Shown here piece after piece: positions 25,105 to 34,200 of a stretch of DNA of 53,379 nucleotides. Source of the stretch: a virus; the IMG/VR virus record IMGVR_UViG_3300046167_000321, positions 1-53,379 of that record. The stretch is one strand, 5' to 3'. The number at the start of each line of letters is the position of its first letter. Position 1 is the first letter of the stretch. Position numbers and translations under genes: made by a program. A model generated the notes under the pieces. The model was given only the letters and a program-made list of their open reading frames with translations. It did no database searches and had not been told where the DNA came from.

Positions 25105-25448
25105 TAACGAGCGCCTACGTTTGTATTTCGTGCGATATACTTTAGCTCATTCTCCAAAAGAGCTATGCGCTGTTTGATGTCATTGATTTCAGATATGGCT
25201 TTTGTCATTGCAGACATATCATCCCACACTTCATCTAAGTCATCACGAACACGATTAAGTTCGTTTTGGTTCTCTTTAACATCACGTTTTGTATTGATTG
25301 TATCCTCTAGGGCCATGCGTGATCCTAGTGTGCTCACGGTTTCTTCAAGACCTGATATGGTTGTGGCCTGTTGGCTAACCCACCAGATTCCCCCAGCTAA
25401 CTGAATAACCATAGCAAAAACCAACGTTAGGGGTATCTTCTTTTCCAT
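25104..25448 (-). CDS. Membrane-anchored coiled-coil protein, candidate holin/lysis factor
   Basis: A 114-aa protein with one hydrophobic N-terminal segment (about residues 5-24, IPLTLVFAMVIQLAGGIWWV) followed by a long coiled coil. It lies between the endolysin and the spanins, so a role in lysis is likely; a signal-anchor or pinholin type is conceivable. No holin family is recognised, so the function stays open. Confidence 0.55.
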   Translation of the reverse strand: MEKKIPLTLVFAMVIQLAGGIWWVSQQATTISGLEETVSTLGSRMALEDTINTKRDVKENQNELNRVRDDLDEVWDDMSAMTKAISEINDIKQRIALLENELKYIARNTNVGAR

Positions 25449-25451
25449 GAT

Positions 25452-26180
25452 CTAGTGAATACCTTCCTTATTGTCCTTCCAACGGGCGTAAGCCGCAAGA
25501 GCTATCCCGCCAATGGCACATAGTAGGAAGACTGTCTTGAGCATGGGCGCATAAGCTACAAGGCCTTGGATCTGCCCAGCGACTTCATTCAAGCCTGTTG
25601 CAGCTCCTGCAATACCCGCCCCAGCCATTGTCTTAGATTTAGCTAATGACTTAGGTGCTTCCTGTGTAGGCTTCTGAGTCATCAGATCCCCACCATCAGA
25701 AGCTAGTATAGCATCCATCGAGAATAATGCGCCTTCAGCAGCCCGGCGGCGTGTCAGACCACGTAGAGGAGTTAGTTTCCCATCTACTCTGGCCTTGTTC
25801 CACCTATTCAGTTGCTCTGGTATTTCGTCGTACAGACCCTTGTTCAATTTCTTGAGCAAGGTGCTGGATTTGAAGTTACCTTCGCCTACGTTGAAAATCC
25901 ACGAGGTTAAACTGTCGTACTGATTTTGGGATAATGGGACATGGACGTAGCGGTGAATAGCTTTAGCGTGAGACTCAATGTCATCAATCAGTAGCTGTTC
26001 TGCTTCAGCAGGAGTGATCTTCATTCCTGATCGAACACCCTTGCATGAACCATAACCTATGGTCCACTTCCCAGCCACACAGCGGTAACTGTGGATAAGG
26101 CCATCGTCTCCTACTTTATGTAGACCCTCAAACTTCTTGATAAGGTCTACGCCTGTCTGGCTTACACTTGTTGGTATCAT
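25452..26180 (-). CDS. Endolysin: GH24 lysozyme with C-terminal membrane segment
   Basis: This 242-aa enzyme hydrolyses peptidoglycan. The GH24 catalytic residues are visible: Glu in IKKFEGLHK (about residue 18), then SYRCVAGKWTIGYG where the usual Asp is Cys and is followed by the catalytic Thr (the E-C-T triad of P22-type lysozymes). The domain ends near 155 (RRRAAEGALF). The C-terminal 85 residues contain a Gly/Ala-rich segment (AGAGIAGAATGL) and a clear membrane helix (KTVFLLCAIGGIALAAYARW) before a basic tail. A membrane anchor at the C-terminus of an endolysin suggests release or activation control, discussed in the findings. Confidence 0.85.
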   Translation of the reverse strand: MIPTSVSQTGVDLIKKFEGLHKVGDDGLIHSYRCVAGKWTIGYGSCKGVRSGMKITPAEAEQLLIDDIESHAKAIHRYVHVPLSQNQYDSLTSWIFNVGEGNFKSSTLLKKLNKGLYDEIPEQLNRWNKARVDGKLTPLRGLTRRRAAEGALFSMDAILASDGGDLMTQKPTQEAPKSLAKSKTMAGAGIAGAATGLNEVAGQIQGLVAYAPMLKTVFLLCAIGGIALAAYARWKDNKEGIH

Positions 26181-26191
26181 ATATGTTACCT

Positions 26192-27703
26192 CTAAGTTCG
26201 AGCATATGGACTACGGTTCACCGCTGGTGAAAGAAGTCCTGTATTTGCTATTGAACTACCCTGTACTGATCCAAGCATTCCCATCATATCTTCGATGTTA
26301 TAACCTACTTGGTTGATACGGTTACCTTGAGCATCAAAAGATGAAACCAGAAGGTTACCATTTTGATCAATGTCTCGCTGTACAGCCATGCCCATGTCAT
26401 TCACGTCATTGCGGATGAGTTTACCATTGTCATCAAAGGCACTTGTCATAGCACGGAAGCCTTGGGTGGTATTTGCATCCAGACCTTCCATTCCGCTATT
26501 AACGAAACTCTCCATGTTACCCAGACCTGTCATGAACTCTTGTCGAGCCAACTGTGCATCAGCAGATGTAGCATCAAATCCTTGTGCAATTTCGTAGGCA
26601 GCGTTGTTGACCGCACCCTTAACGGTGCCAAAGCCATCGTCCATGCCACCTATTACCGCATTTTCTACGTCACCTAGAGCGCCCCGGGTTGAAATACCTT
26701 GACCGGAAATTTCACCAGTTAGTGCAGCTCCTGTGTTGCCTACTTGCTCACGAGTAGCTTCACCTTCACCACCAATAGCTCCTGCTAGGTTGTTTTCAGT
26801 GATGCCCAGAGCCTGTGATAGGTCATTACGAGCACGATTAGCCAACATAGTGTTGTCATCATAATCAGAACGGAAACCAGAGAAGTCACCCTGAAGACCA
26901 GTGACCTGATCAGAAATGCCTGTCTGTCCTTCTGACAATGTTCCGAAGTAATCCGTTGCATTGGCATTACCTGAGTCTACTGCACTCTGGATGTCTGATT
27001 GACCTGCACCTAAGTCTGAACCGATTGTATCCAGTGTATTAGTTGTACGAGTATCAAAGTCTGAGATGTCTTCACGAGTATCTACAGCTTCGTCTCCTAC
27101 CTTTTCCATGATGTCACTACGGTTGGTGCTAAGTTTATCAACTAGGTCCGTAAAATATGAGGCTGCCTGAGTTGTAAGACGGCCCTCTGCATCAATGATT
27201 TCATCATTGGTATCAGAAAACGCCCTACCAAGATCAATATCTTGTTGATCAATCCGATCCGTAATATCAGATCGTGTAGTAGCTCCCGCAGACGTTACAT
27301 CAGACGATAAATCATCCATCCGTGTCTTACGGTCAGCTTGGGCGTCATCAAATCCTTCACCCATATCTGCAAATCCAGATGTAATGTCACGCTGAACATT
27401 ACCTACATCACTACTTACATCACCAATGTCACCAGTTAGGGCACTAAAATCATCAGTTATATTTGTTTCGGCAGTGCCAATACGTGATAGGCTTCGGTCT
27501 AAGGCATCACCAATGTCATCTTGAATATCGCCTTGGCCCCCAAATACATCATCAAACTTAGGATTACCGTATTCGGATACGGCTGTCTTAATTTCATCTA
27601 GGCTGGGGCCGCCACCGCCGCCGCCGCCCGTAAAAGTAATTAACCCAGAACGCCGTGAATGAACGTAGCGCATGGGTCCAAATTGTTCCATGAATGGATT
27701 CAT
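26192..27703 (-). CDS. Repetitive coiled-coil virion protein
   Basis: A 503-aa protein with a Gly-rich linker at about residues 25-33, then some 400 residues of heptad-like Asp/Ser/Thr/Ile repeats with units such as DVSSDVGNV, DDLSSDVTSAG and TTRSDITDRIDQQ. This looks like a long trimeric or rod-like virion part. Its place upstream of the endolysin and next to the gp13-like gene suggests a tail or internal structural role; no family is recognised. Confidence 0.5.
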   Translation of the reverse strand: MNPFMEQFGPMRYVHSRRSGLITFTGGGGGGGPSLDEIKTAVSEYGNPKFDDVFGGQGDIQDDIGDALDRSLSRIGTAETNITDDFSALTGDIGDVSSDVGNVQRDITSGFADMGEGFDDAQADRKTRMDDLSSDVTSAGATTRSDITDRIDQQDIDLGRAFSDTNDEIIDAEGRLTTQAASYFTDLVDKLSTNRSDIMEKVGDEAVDTREDISDFDTRTTNTLDTIGSDLGAGQSDIQSAVDSGNANATDYFGTLSEGQTGISDQVTGLQGDFSGFRSDYDDNTMLANRARNDLSQALGITENNLAGAIGGEGEATREQVGNTGAALTGEISGQGISTRGALGDVENAVIGGMDDGFGTVKGAVNNAAYEIAQGFDATSADAQLARQEFMTGLGNMESFVNSGMEGLDANTTQGFRAMTSAFDDNGKLIRNDVNDMGMAVQRDIDQNGNLLVSSFDAQGNRINQVGYNIEDMMGMLGSVQGSSIANTGLLSPAVNRSPYART

Positions 27704-27705
27704 GT

Positions 27706-28155
27706 TTATATCTCCATATCGTATACTTGATACAAGTGCCTGTAGCTACGTCCCGTATCGTTGGTTAAATTTTGAAGCCGCCGTTGCCAGCCTTTTCGGC
27801 CCCATATTTGAATCGAACTACACCTGTTATCCTGTGCAAACTTGACTAGGGTATCGTGATGTGCAGTCCATGCGTCCCATTCTTCGACGGAGCCGCCGCA
27901 AGTCTGGATCAACATTGTTTTACGTCTGGTTTCTTCTATAAACCGGGTGACGATTACTGAGGCTATGCTGTCGTTTTGATCGACTGTAAGCCAAATGTGT
28001 GCTTTTTCTATCATAGCTAATAGTGCTATGTCGAAAGATGTCATCTCTCCTACCGAGTGGCCTAAAGCTGACTCAACGTGAGGCTCAAGGATATGCCACT
28101 TTTTAAGAATGTCTTGGGGTTTCAGGAGGGATGACCGATATTTATTCTCAATCAT
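27706..28155 (-). CDS. GNAT-like protein, T7 gp13 type
   Basis: A 149-aa protein with the fold pattern of the T7 gp13-like internal protein family: strand-helix pattern ending QDNRCSSIQIWGRKGWQRRL and a C-terminal YRHLYQVYDMEI. In podoviruses this protein helps assembly of the internal core and is GNAT-related without proven acetyltransferase activity. The start ATG 28155 has no ribosome binding site and lies only four bases after a -10 (28160-28165). It is either translated from an unusually short leader or leaderless, or the true start is further in. Confidence 0.6.
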   Translation of the reverse strand: MIENKYRSSLLKPQDILKKWHILEPHVESALGHSVGEMTSFDIALLAMIEKAHIWLTVDQNDSIASVIVTRFIEETRRKTMLIQTCGGSVEEWDAWTAHHDTLVKFAQDNRCSSIQIWGRKGWQRRLQNLTNDTGRSYRHLYQVYDMEI

Positions 28156-28159
28156 CTAT

Positions 28160-28189
28160 ATTATACCGCATTTTATGCCACTAAGGCAA
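28160..28189 (-). promoter_or_regulatory. Putative proximal promoter of gp13-like gene
   Basis: Minus-strand TTGCCT (28189-28184), 18-bp spacer, TATAAT (28165-28160). The start codon follows almost at once, so the mRNA would be leaderless. Confidence 0.5.
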
Positions 28190-28199
28190 CATAGGGTGC

Positions 28200-28228
28200 A
28201 TTATAGACACTTAGCTAAGTGTTGGCAA
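28200..28228 (-). promoter_or_regulatory. Promoter with perfect palindromic operator in spacer
   Basis: Minus-strand TTGCCA (28228-28223), 17-bp spacer, TATAAT (28205-28200). The spacer holds the 16-bp perfect palindrome ACACTTAGCTAAGTGT (28207-28222). This is a near-consensus promoter under a likely repressor or activator site. It should drive the gp13-like, lysis and internal-virion genes. Confidence 0.75.
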
Positions 28229-28233
28229 GAAGA

Positions 28234-28449
28234 TTATGCAGCTTCTTCTACTGCTTCATCTAAGCTCTTAGTAAGCATATCAACAAACGCCTGTTTGCCT
28301 ACGCTTAGCTGATCTAAGTTAAACTGAGTAGTACCCATCTTACGATCTAAGTCTGCAACATGATTTACCATAATCTTTTGCTGATCAGTAAGCTGATCCT
28401 CAGTGTATTCTTTGTCGTTGATGACAATGGTTTTTTTGTTTTCTGCCAT
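28234..28449 (-). CDS. DUF6447-like small protein
   Basis: From ATG 28449 this is 71 aa: KKTIVINDKEYTEDQLTDQQK, then helices with AFVDMLTKSLDEAVEEAA. The strand-helix opening and length fit a small family I recall as DUF6447, frequent next to fibre genes in marine phages; that assignment is from memory. Ribosome binding box TAACTAGGAGA is the same as in the DUF932 cassette. Confidence 0.6.
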   Translation of the reverse strand: MAENKKTIVINDKEYTEDQLTDQQKIMVNHVADLDRKMGTTQFNLDQLSVGKQAFVDMLTKSLDEAVEEAA

Positions 28450-28474
28450 TGCTTTTCTCCTAGTTAAGTTAAAA

Positions 28475-28825
28475 TTAAGCCGCCCACGGGGTTCCTGTGG
28501 CTTCGGCTGTCTTACGGGCAACCTGTGCCGTAACCTTACCTTGGCGGTTTGTTTCGATACGAGCCTTTGCTTCGTCGGCTGTTTCTTCGCCTTCGATCAA
28601 GCTGTTATACACCCAGCCTAGCACTGTGGCTTCGGTCAGGTCAGCATATGCTACAAAGTCAGACGCATCAGGATCAGGCTCAAGACGTAGCTTACCGCCT
28701 TCTACTGCACTGCATTCTGAGTGATCATCGTCTTGTACACGACATTCCCAATACACGGTTTTTACGCCGCCTGTAGCATCGTCACGAACCATGTCGTTGA
28801 TCTTCCATGTTGTTGTTTGTGCCAT
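28475..28825 (-). CDS. Conserved phage tail-region hypothetical protein
   Basis: A 116-aa protein starting TTTWKINDMVRDDATGGVKTV, with YWECRVQDD and a C-terminal EGEETADEAKARIE helix. It resembles small tail-accessory hypotheticals found with fibre genes of cyanophages and pelagic phages. No function is known. Confidence 0.6.
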   Translation of the reverse strand: MAQTTTWKINDMVRDDATGGVKTVYWECRVQDDDHSECSAVEGGKLRLEPDPDASDFVAYADLTEATVLGWVYNSLIEGEETADEAKARIETNRQGKVTAQVARKTAEATGTPWAA

Positions 28826-28856
28826 TGTTTGTTTCTCCTTTATGGCTGGGGGATTA

Positions 28857-29579
28857 TTAGTTACAAATTCTCATTACACTCCAAGAAATGTTAGCCCCAG
28901 TAAATATTGATTGGTTGACTTGAAGGTTAGCCCCAGACATTCGCAAATCACAGCGATTTCCCAAAAGAAGATCAGTATATTTGGACGATGGGCCAGCTTG
29001 GATATGTGCAATACCCGTAGTGTTATCCTCTACATTACCTGTACCACTACCTCTAGCACTAACTATAAAGTTTCCTGAGTTGGCTTCAAATGTATATATA
29101 GTTATCCAAGTATTTACGGCGAGGTTTGTTGCAGTACCCCATTTTGTAGCAAATCTACCCGCAACTAAAGGCATAAAGTTTGTAGTTGCACCTTCTGTAT
29201 TGCTTGTACCTACCGCTACCGAATTATTATTCCCATCTACAAATATTGCATGGGCATTACTGTTGCTCTCAACACGGAAGTCATGGTCATGGGACGTTTC
29301 ATTAAACGATGTCATCGCCTGTGTTTGCGTCATAACCTCATTCGGGCCAAGCCAAGTTGATCTTTGTGAGGGTATCCCTATCGAATTATTCGGTGCGCTA
29401 GTCGAACCTGTATTAACAACATTTTCAGTCCATGAACCGCCTGTCACAACTGTGTGTGATGTGGATTCGTAGTTTCCTAACTGGACGTAGATTTCAAACT
29501 CATAATTTCCGTTTGGCACATAACGAACTGATTGACGATGGTACACTGCTATTATCCCCTTCAGCATAAAATACCGCAT
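28857..29579 (-). CDS. Tail fibre-like protein, C-terminal fragment (third piece)
   Basis: A 240-aa reading frame that continues the fibre-like protein read in two other frames upstream. It carries SVRYVPNGNYEFEIYVQLGNY, then one more copy of the DFRVESNxNxxxxFVDGxxNxVxVGTS repeat and a C-terminal beta-rich end (GRFATKWGTATNLAVNTW). The first about 15 residues predicted here are probably not real: deleting one G in the GGGG near 29540 joins this frame to the middle piece. Together the three pieces give about 670 aa. It would form part of a receptor-binding fibre. Confidence 0.6.
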   Translation of the reverse strand: MRYFMLKGIIAVYHRQSVRYVPNGNYEFEIYVQLGNYESTSHTVVTGGSWTENVVNTGSTSAPNNSIGIPSQRSTWLGPNEVMTQTQAMTSFNETSHDHDFRVESNSNAHAIFVDGNNNSVAVGTSNTEGATTNFMPLVAGRFATKWGTATNLAVNTWITIYTFEANSGNFIVSARGSGTGNVEDNTTGIAHIQAGPSSKYTDLLLGNRCDLRMSGANLQVNQSIFTGANISWSVMRICN

Positions 29580-30243
29580 CTAGCATACTTGCGTTTGTGC
29601 CACCTCTAAGAAGTATTGTTAGTTTTCCTACGTTTGTACCGCCAGAAGAATACCCCGGTTTTGCACCGTGCATTACAATCTCAGCCCCATACGGCCCCGG
29701 AAGGTACATGTTGCCAAGTTTCCAGTAATTATTGTTGTTAGAACTCGTTTGTGAGGTAGGTGAGTGAGGATAATAATAAGTTGGTCTAAAGTTTCCGTTT
29801 ACTTCAAGAGTTGATCCGGGGTTTGAGGTGTTTATTCCGACTTCGTTTTGATCTGCATCAACGAAAATCATGTGAGTTGAGTTATTACTCTCAACACGGA
29901 AGTCTTGGTCATGGCTATCTTCGTTTATAACAATTCCAGTTGTACCCCGATACATTGTCATGGGTGTGCGGAAATTATTTGTTTTATCATCATCCGCATA
30001 AAGAAAGTTAAGTGCGCCGCCAGAATTTTGGAAACCCCAAAGCCTTGTGTTGCTTGTTGCGTCACTGTCTTTCAACCAAAGCTGAGTTGTTCCAGTGCTT
30101 TGAAAAGTTGGCCCTGATGCGTGGGTGTTTAAAGTTTGCACCATCATTACACCACCATTAGGGTCTGGTGAATTAGTGCCTATACAAACAGCGTCTGCAC
30201 CCGCATCAACAAAAAAGCATATTAGCGTTGCTGTCACTCTCAA
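29500..30243 (-). CDS. Tail fibre-like protein, middle fragment (second piece)
   Basis: A 247-aa frame with TQLWLKDSDATSNTRLWGFQN and one copy of the DQDFRVESN / MIFVDADQNEVGINTSNPGSTLEVNG repeat, a beta-strand repeat common in phage fibres. It overlaps the C-terminal frame by 80 bp and the N-terminal frame by 38 bp in different phases. The predicted start (MRVTATLIC) is an artefact of the frame break at 30215-30225. Confidence 0.6.
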   Translation of the reverse strand: MRVTATLICFFVDAGADAVCIGTNSPDPNGGVMMVQTLNTHASGPTFQSTGTTQLWLKDSDATSNTRLWGFQNSGGALNFLYADDDKTNNFRTPMTMYRGTTGIVINEDSHDQDFRVESNNSTHMIFVDADQNEVGINTSNPGSTLEVNGNFRPTYYYPHSPTSQTSSNNNNYWKLGNMYLPGPYGAEIVMHGAKPGYSSGGTNVGKLTILLRGGTNASMLDAVFYAEGDNSSVPSSISSLCAKRKL

Positions 30244-30874
30244 TGCGGAAGTCTACATTCTTACTGTTTTGGTTGAAGACCACCTCATTAAGAGGACGAA
30301 ACGTCAGAGCAGAATGTGCGTTCGTACTGTCGTAAATAAAAAACTGCTCTAAGTTGTCGATACCCGCTGACCATTGATTACTTGCATTTTTATATTGAAT
30401 CTGAGCAGTCGAGTCTGATGTTGTTTCAAAACGAAACTGAATGTCTCCAGAAGATTGTGCATGTATGAATGTCGATGGATTTGAGGTTCCGATCCCTATG
30501 CGATCAGTACCGCCATTAACAAAAAACATATTAGAGTTGTTGTCACTCTCAATGCGGAAGTCCGTATTCTGACTGTCTTCATTAAAATTTACTTCAGTGT
30601 TGCTAATGACCATTCTGTCTTGGTTATTTGTAAGAACCGCAACGCTATCGGCGGCTGGACGATAAATCGCCGCTCCAACATTTGGCTTAGATAAATTGCC
30701 AGTGAATTGGATGTGGTTCGTGTTCATTAGCAGAACACCACTTTGCGTTGTCGTACCAGTAAAAGTAGGAGAAGCCGTAGGAGCAGCGCCAACGACTTCT
30801 GCAACGGAAATCTGTCCGTCAGCTAACTCTGCGTTGTCTGATATCAGGTTAGCGAGTGTTCTTGCTTTGCTCAT
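30206..30874 (-). CDS. Tail fibre-like protein, N-terminal fragment (first piece)
   Basis: A 222-aa frame with the genuine start (ATG 30874, MSKARTLANLISDNAEL). It has two copies of the DFRIESDxNxNMxFVxGGxDRIGIGTSNP repeat, the second ending abruptly at NANMLFC-stop. Removing one T from CTTTTTT near 30215 gives NANMLFVDAGAD, restoring the repeat in the middle piece. So the fibre is either frameshifted, translated by slippage, or mis-sequenced at a homopolymer. Confidence 0.65.
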   Translation of the reverse strand: MSKARTLANLISDNAELADGQISVAEVVGAAPTASPTFTGTTTQSGVLLMNTNHIQFTGNLSKPNVGAAIYRPAADSVAVLTNNQDRMVISNTEVNFNEDSQNTDFRIESDNNSNMFFVNGGTDRIGIGTSNPSTFIHAQSSGDIQFRFETTSDSTAQIQYKNASNQWSAGIDNLEQFFIYDSTNAHSALTFRPLNEVVFNQNSKNVDFRIESDSNANMLFC

Positions 30875-30889
30875 AGCTAGTCCTTTAAA

Positions 30890-31150
30890 TTAGGGTGTTT
30901 CTTGTGCAGCTAGATGAGCCGCATATGCGTCTTTGACCGCTTGGGTGAATACTGATGCACATATGTCTGCTACGTCTGCGTCTTCGTCATCTAGAACAGC
31001 GTCAGGCATGACTACATGACGGTGAAAGTTGCGGCTGATTTCTTCGCCATCACGCTTGATGATGTTCGCTGTACGAACCTGCACGACAGGAAATGTGCCG
31101 TTGTGAACGACTTCGATTTTGTCGTTTAGTGTGCTTTCTGTTAGTGCCAT
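30890..31150 (-). CDS. Small conserved tail-region protein
   Basis: An 86-aa protein: DKIEVVHNGTFPVVQVRTANIIKRDG, then FHRHVVMPDAVLDDEDAD and an Ala-rich C-terminal helix. This beta-then-helix pattern recurs in marine phage fibre regions as a small protein of unknown role, possibly a fibre assembly or attachment factor. It lies between the two fibre loci. Confidence 0.6.
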   Translation of the reverse strand: MALTESTLNDKIEVVHNGTFPVVQVRTANIIKRDGEEISRNFHRHVVMPDAVLDDEDADVADICASVFTQAVKDAYAAHLAAQETP

Positions 31151-31201
31151 CGTTTATCTCCTGTGATGGTTGGACTGTCCGACCCAAAGCTATGCAGTGG
31201 G

Positions 31202-34200
31202 TTATGAATCTGTTACATAACTAAATGATACTGTGCCTTCTATTGCTCCAGTAGTATCAGCATTTGAATCTACGGCTGAAATAGTGGTGCTTCCTGTGGT
31301 CTGTTGAAAAAATGTACCTGTTGTTGATTGATGACCAAAAGACATAAAGTGTGAAGCTACATTAGAGGCTGAATCTCCTCTTAAAAGAACTGGAACTTGA
31401 AATGAACCATTACCACTGCTTGGGTGGTTTGATGTTGCAAATGGAAATCCAGTTATTTGAAGATTACCCTGTGGAGAGTTTCGACCACTATTAAGGGCTT
31501 CAAAACGAACTTGAATATGAACAACTCGTCCTACTTTAGTATACCTACCTGTTGCATACCCTGTTCTTGAAGTCCAACCGCCACTGGTTCCTCCCGCAAG
31601 TGTATAAGTAAAAGTACCTTCTTCGTAGTCATTAAGTAGTTCAGAATGTTCAGTACTAGAACCGTTGCTAGTAGCAGAGAAGTCGATGCCTAGACCGTTG
31701 CCCATGACCACATTGCCAGAGGGAACTACATTACCGCCAGCGTATATTCTTAAATCGTGACTGTTGCTGCTATCTGTAATGTAAGAATATTGGCTATCGG
31801 CCTGTACGCCTATGCTCATTAACCTAGCAGTACTGTTTCCGCTGTTTCTCCCAATTATCGTAATATATGGGTTGGTAAGAGCCGAATCGTTAACACCTAT
31901 CTCCATCTGCTTAGAGACATTTTTGTTTCCAAGTATTAAGGGAGTTCCGCTAGTATCTCCTAACTGTCCAGAATCATAAATTCTGACCGCACCGTCTGGC
32001 CTGATACGCATACGTTCTGCGCCAGCGGTGGAAAACGATATTGTGTCAGAAGCACTCCGATACATACCCGTGTTAGGATCATCAACAAATCTAAAGCCCG
32101 GAACAACCGCACTTCCATCAGAGGCAGAAATTAATCCACCATTGTTAATTGATGCTTTTTTGGTGCCAGAAAACTTAAACTGGATGTCATCACCATTGGA
32201 TGACGCAAATATTTGAGTGTTCGTTCCGACTAAGTTTAATGATCCTGATGTAGCAATAACATTTCCATCGTTGTCGATGCGCATTTTCTCGCTGTTATCA
32301 ACATTAAACTGAATGCGTGAAGAAACTGCTGCGCCTCCCACATCAGCATTAAATGAAAGCCCTGCGTCACTAATCGTTTCAATAACACAATACATTGAGG
32401 TGTTTTGGCTATCGACAAGTCTTATTTGATTGTTGCTTGATTGAATTTGTAAAGGTGAACTAGGCGAACTCGTCCCAGTCCCAATCCCAACGCCAGTATT
32501 CGTAGCGTGTAAAATATTTGTTCCGCTAGGCTTCAGTGAGATAGAACCTGACGCACTGGAAATAGATAAATCACCTGATTGCTGATAAACAGTGTTACCT
32601 GTGTCTGCACCAGAAATCCTTAGCCCATTTAAGTATGAATATGCATTAGTAGTCACACCGCCAGTAATATCTACACCTGTGCTGGTGGTGGCGAGTTTGG
32701 CATTACCGCTGTAAGAAAGAGTAGAAGAACCTGAAGTATTTACTGTAAATAATTCCGTGCCATCTCCTTTTTGAAAAGATATGCTTGGCCCGTTGGACTT
32801 TAAAATTAACTCTCCTGCGGCAGTATCTTGCACATAACTATTAGACCCATCGTGGTAAATCTGTAGGTCAGACCCTGCACCAAAGATGGCTTTGTCGTTG
32901 TCACCAAATGACAAGTTGCCTGTCATGGTATCGCCAGCCACTTGCACATAACGTGCATCTGATTGTGTCTGTGTGAGGTGATCCGATAAGACGAATGTGC
33001 CGTAGCCTACGATCTCAACAATATCATTTACCGTGGTTCCACTGGCAAATACTACTGAGGTTCCTGACGTAGCGGTTACGTCTGTGCCGACCAACTGCTT
33101 CACGCCGTTCAAAAATACGTCTACATATCCAGAGTCATATGTGGCAGCAAATACTGTCTGACCCGCAGTAGCTGTATAGCTGTAGCGATTTGTTGTGCCG
33201 TTGACTGATGAACCCGCATTCGTCCAACCGTTAGCGGAGTACACTTTCATAGCACCCGCTGTGGTATCAAAATACAGATCACCAACATCCAAAGCTGACC
33301 CATCTGGATCGGCTGTTGGGGCGCTGCCTTGTGCGCCTAGATATTGGTTTTGGAATGTTGCTAAAGATGTTGCCGCTGCATTTTTGCTAGTTAAGGCTGA
33401 CGCCGCTGAATTAGATGCATTAGTAGCCGAAGTTGCAGCATTGGATTCTGAGGTTGCTGCGTTAGAAGCCGAAGTAGCCGCAGCAGTAGTGCTTTGGAAT
33501 AATCCGTCCACATAAGTCTTTGTAGTAGCATCTGTAGTAGCAGTAGGTGTAGCAAGACCAGTAATCTTATTGTTGCCCATAGCTAATGCACCAGACATCG
33601 TATCGCCAGATTTAGCTACACGGGTATCACGCTGCGTGTCTGTATATACTTTTGTAGCTACATCCTGTGCGCTTGTGGGATCACCTACCCCAGTAATCTT
33701 ATTGGTAGACATGGCAATAGCGCCTGTCATTGTTCCACCAGCTTTTGGTAGTTTAGTCGCAATGGAGTTGGTTACTGTAGTGCTGAATGCATCATCATCA
33801 TTTAGAGCATCAGCTAATTCGCCAAGTGTATCTAGCCCTGCACCAGCATCGCCAATAAGAGTAGATATTTCATCGTCTACATACTTTTTAGTTGCAGCAT
33901 CAAGGTCTGCACTTGGTGCTGTTAGATTAGTAATAGTAGCAGATGTACCAGCATTCATATTAAGATTGCCGTTAACTACTACGTTAGTGAATGTAGATGT
34001 ACCAGAACCAGCGGTTACGTTACCTGTTAGGTTACCTGTGACGTTGCCCGTAACACTTCCTGTATGTACCCCTGCCGTGTTACCTGTTACGTTTCCTGTT
34101 AGTGCGCCTGTAATGCCGCCACTAGCCGTTACTGTAGTGAATGCACCACTTGATGCTGCAGTAGCACCAATCGTAGCACCATCTATAGCTCCGCCATTGA

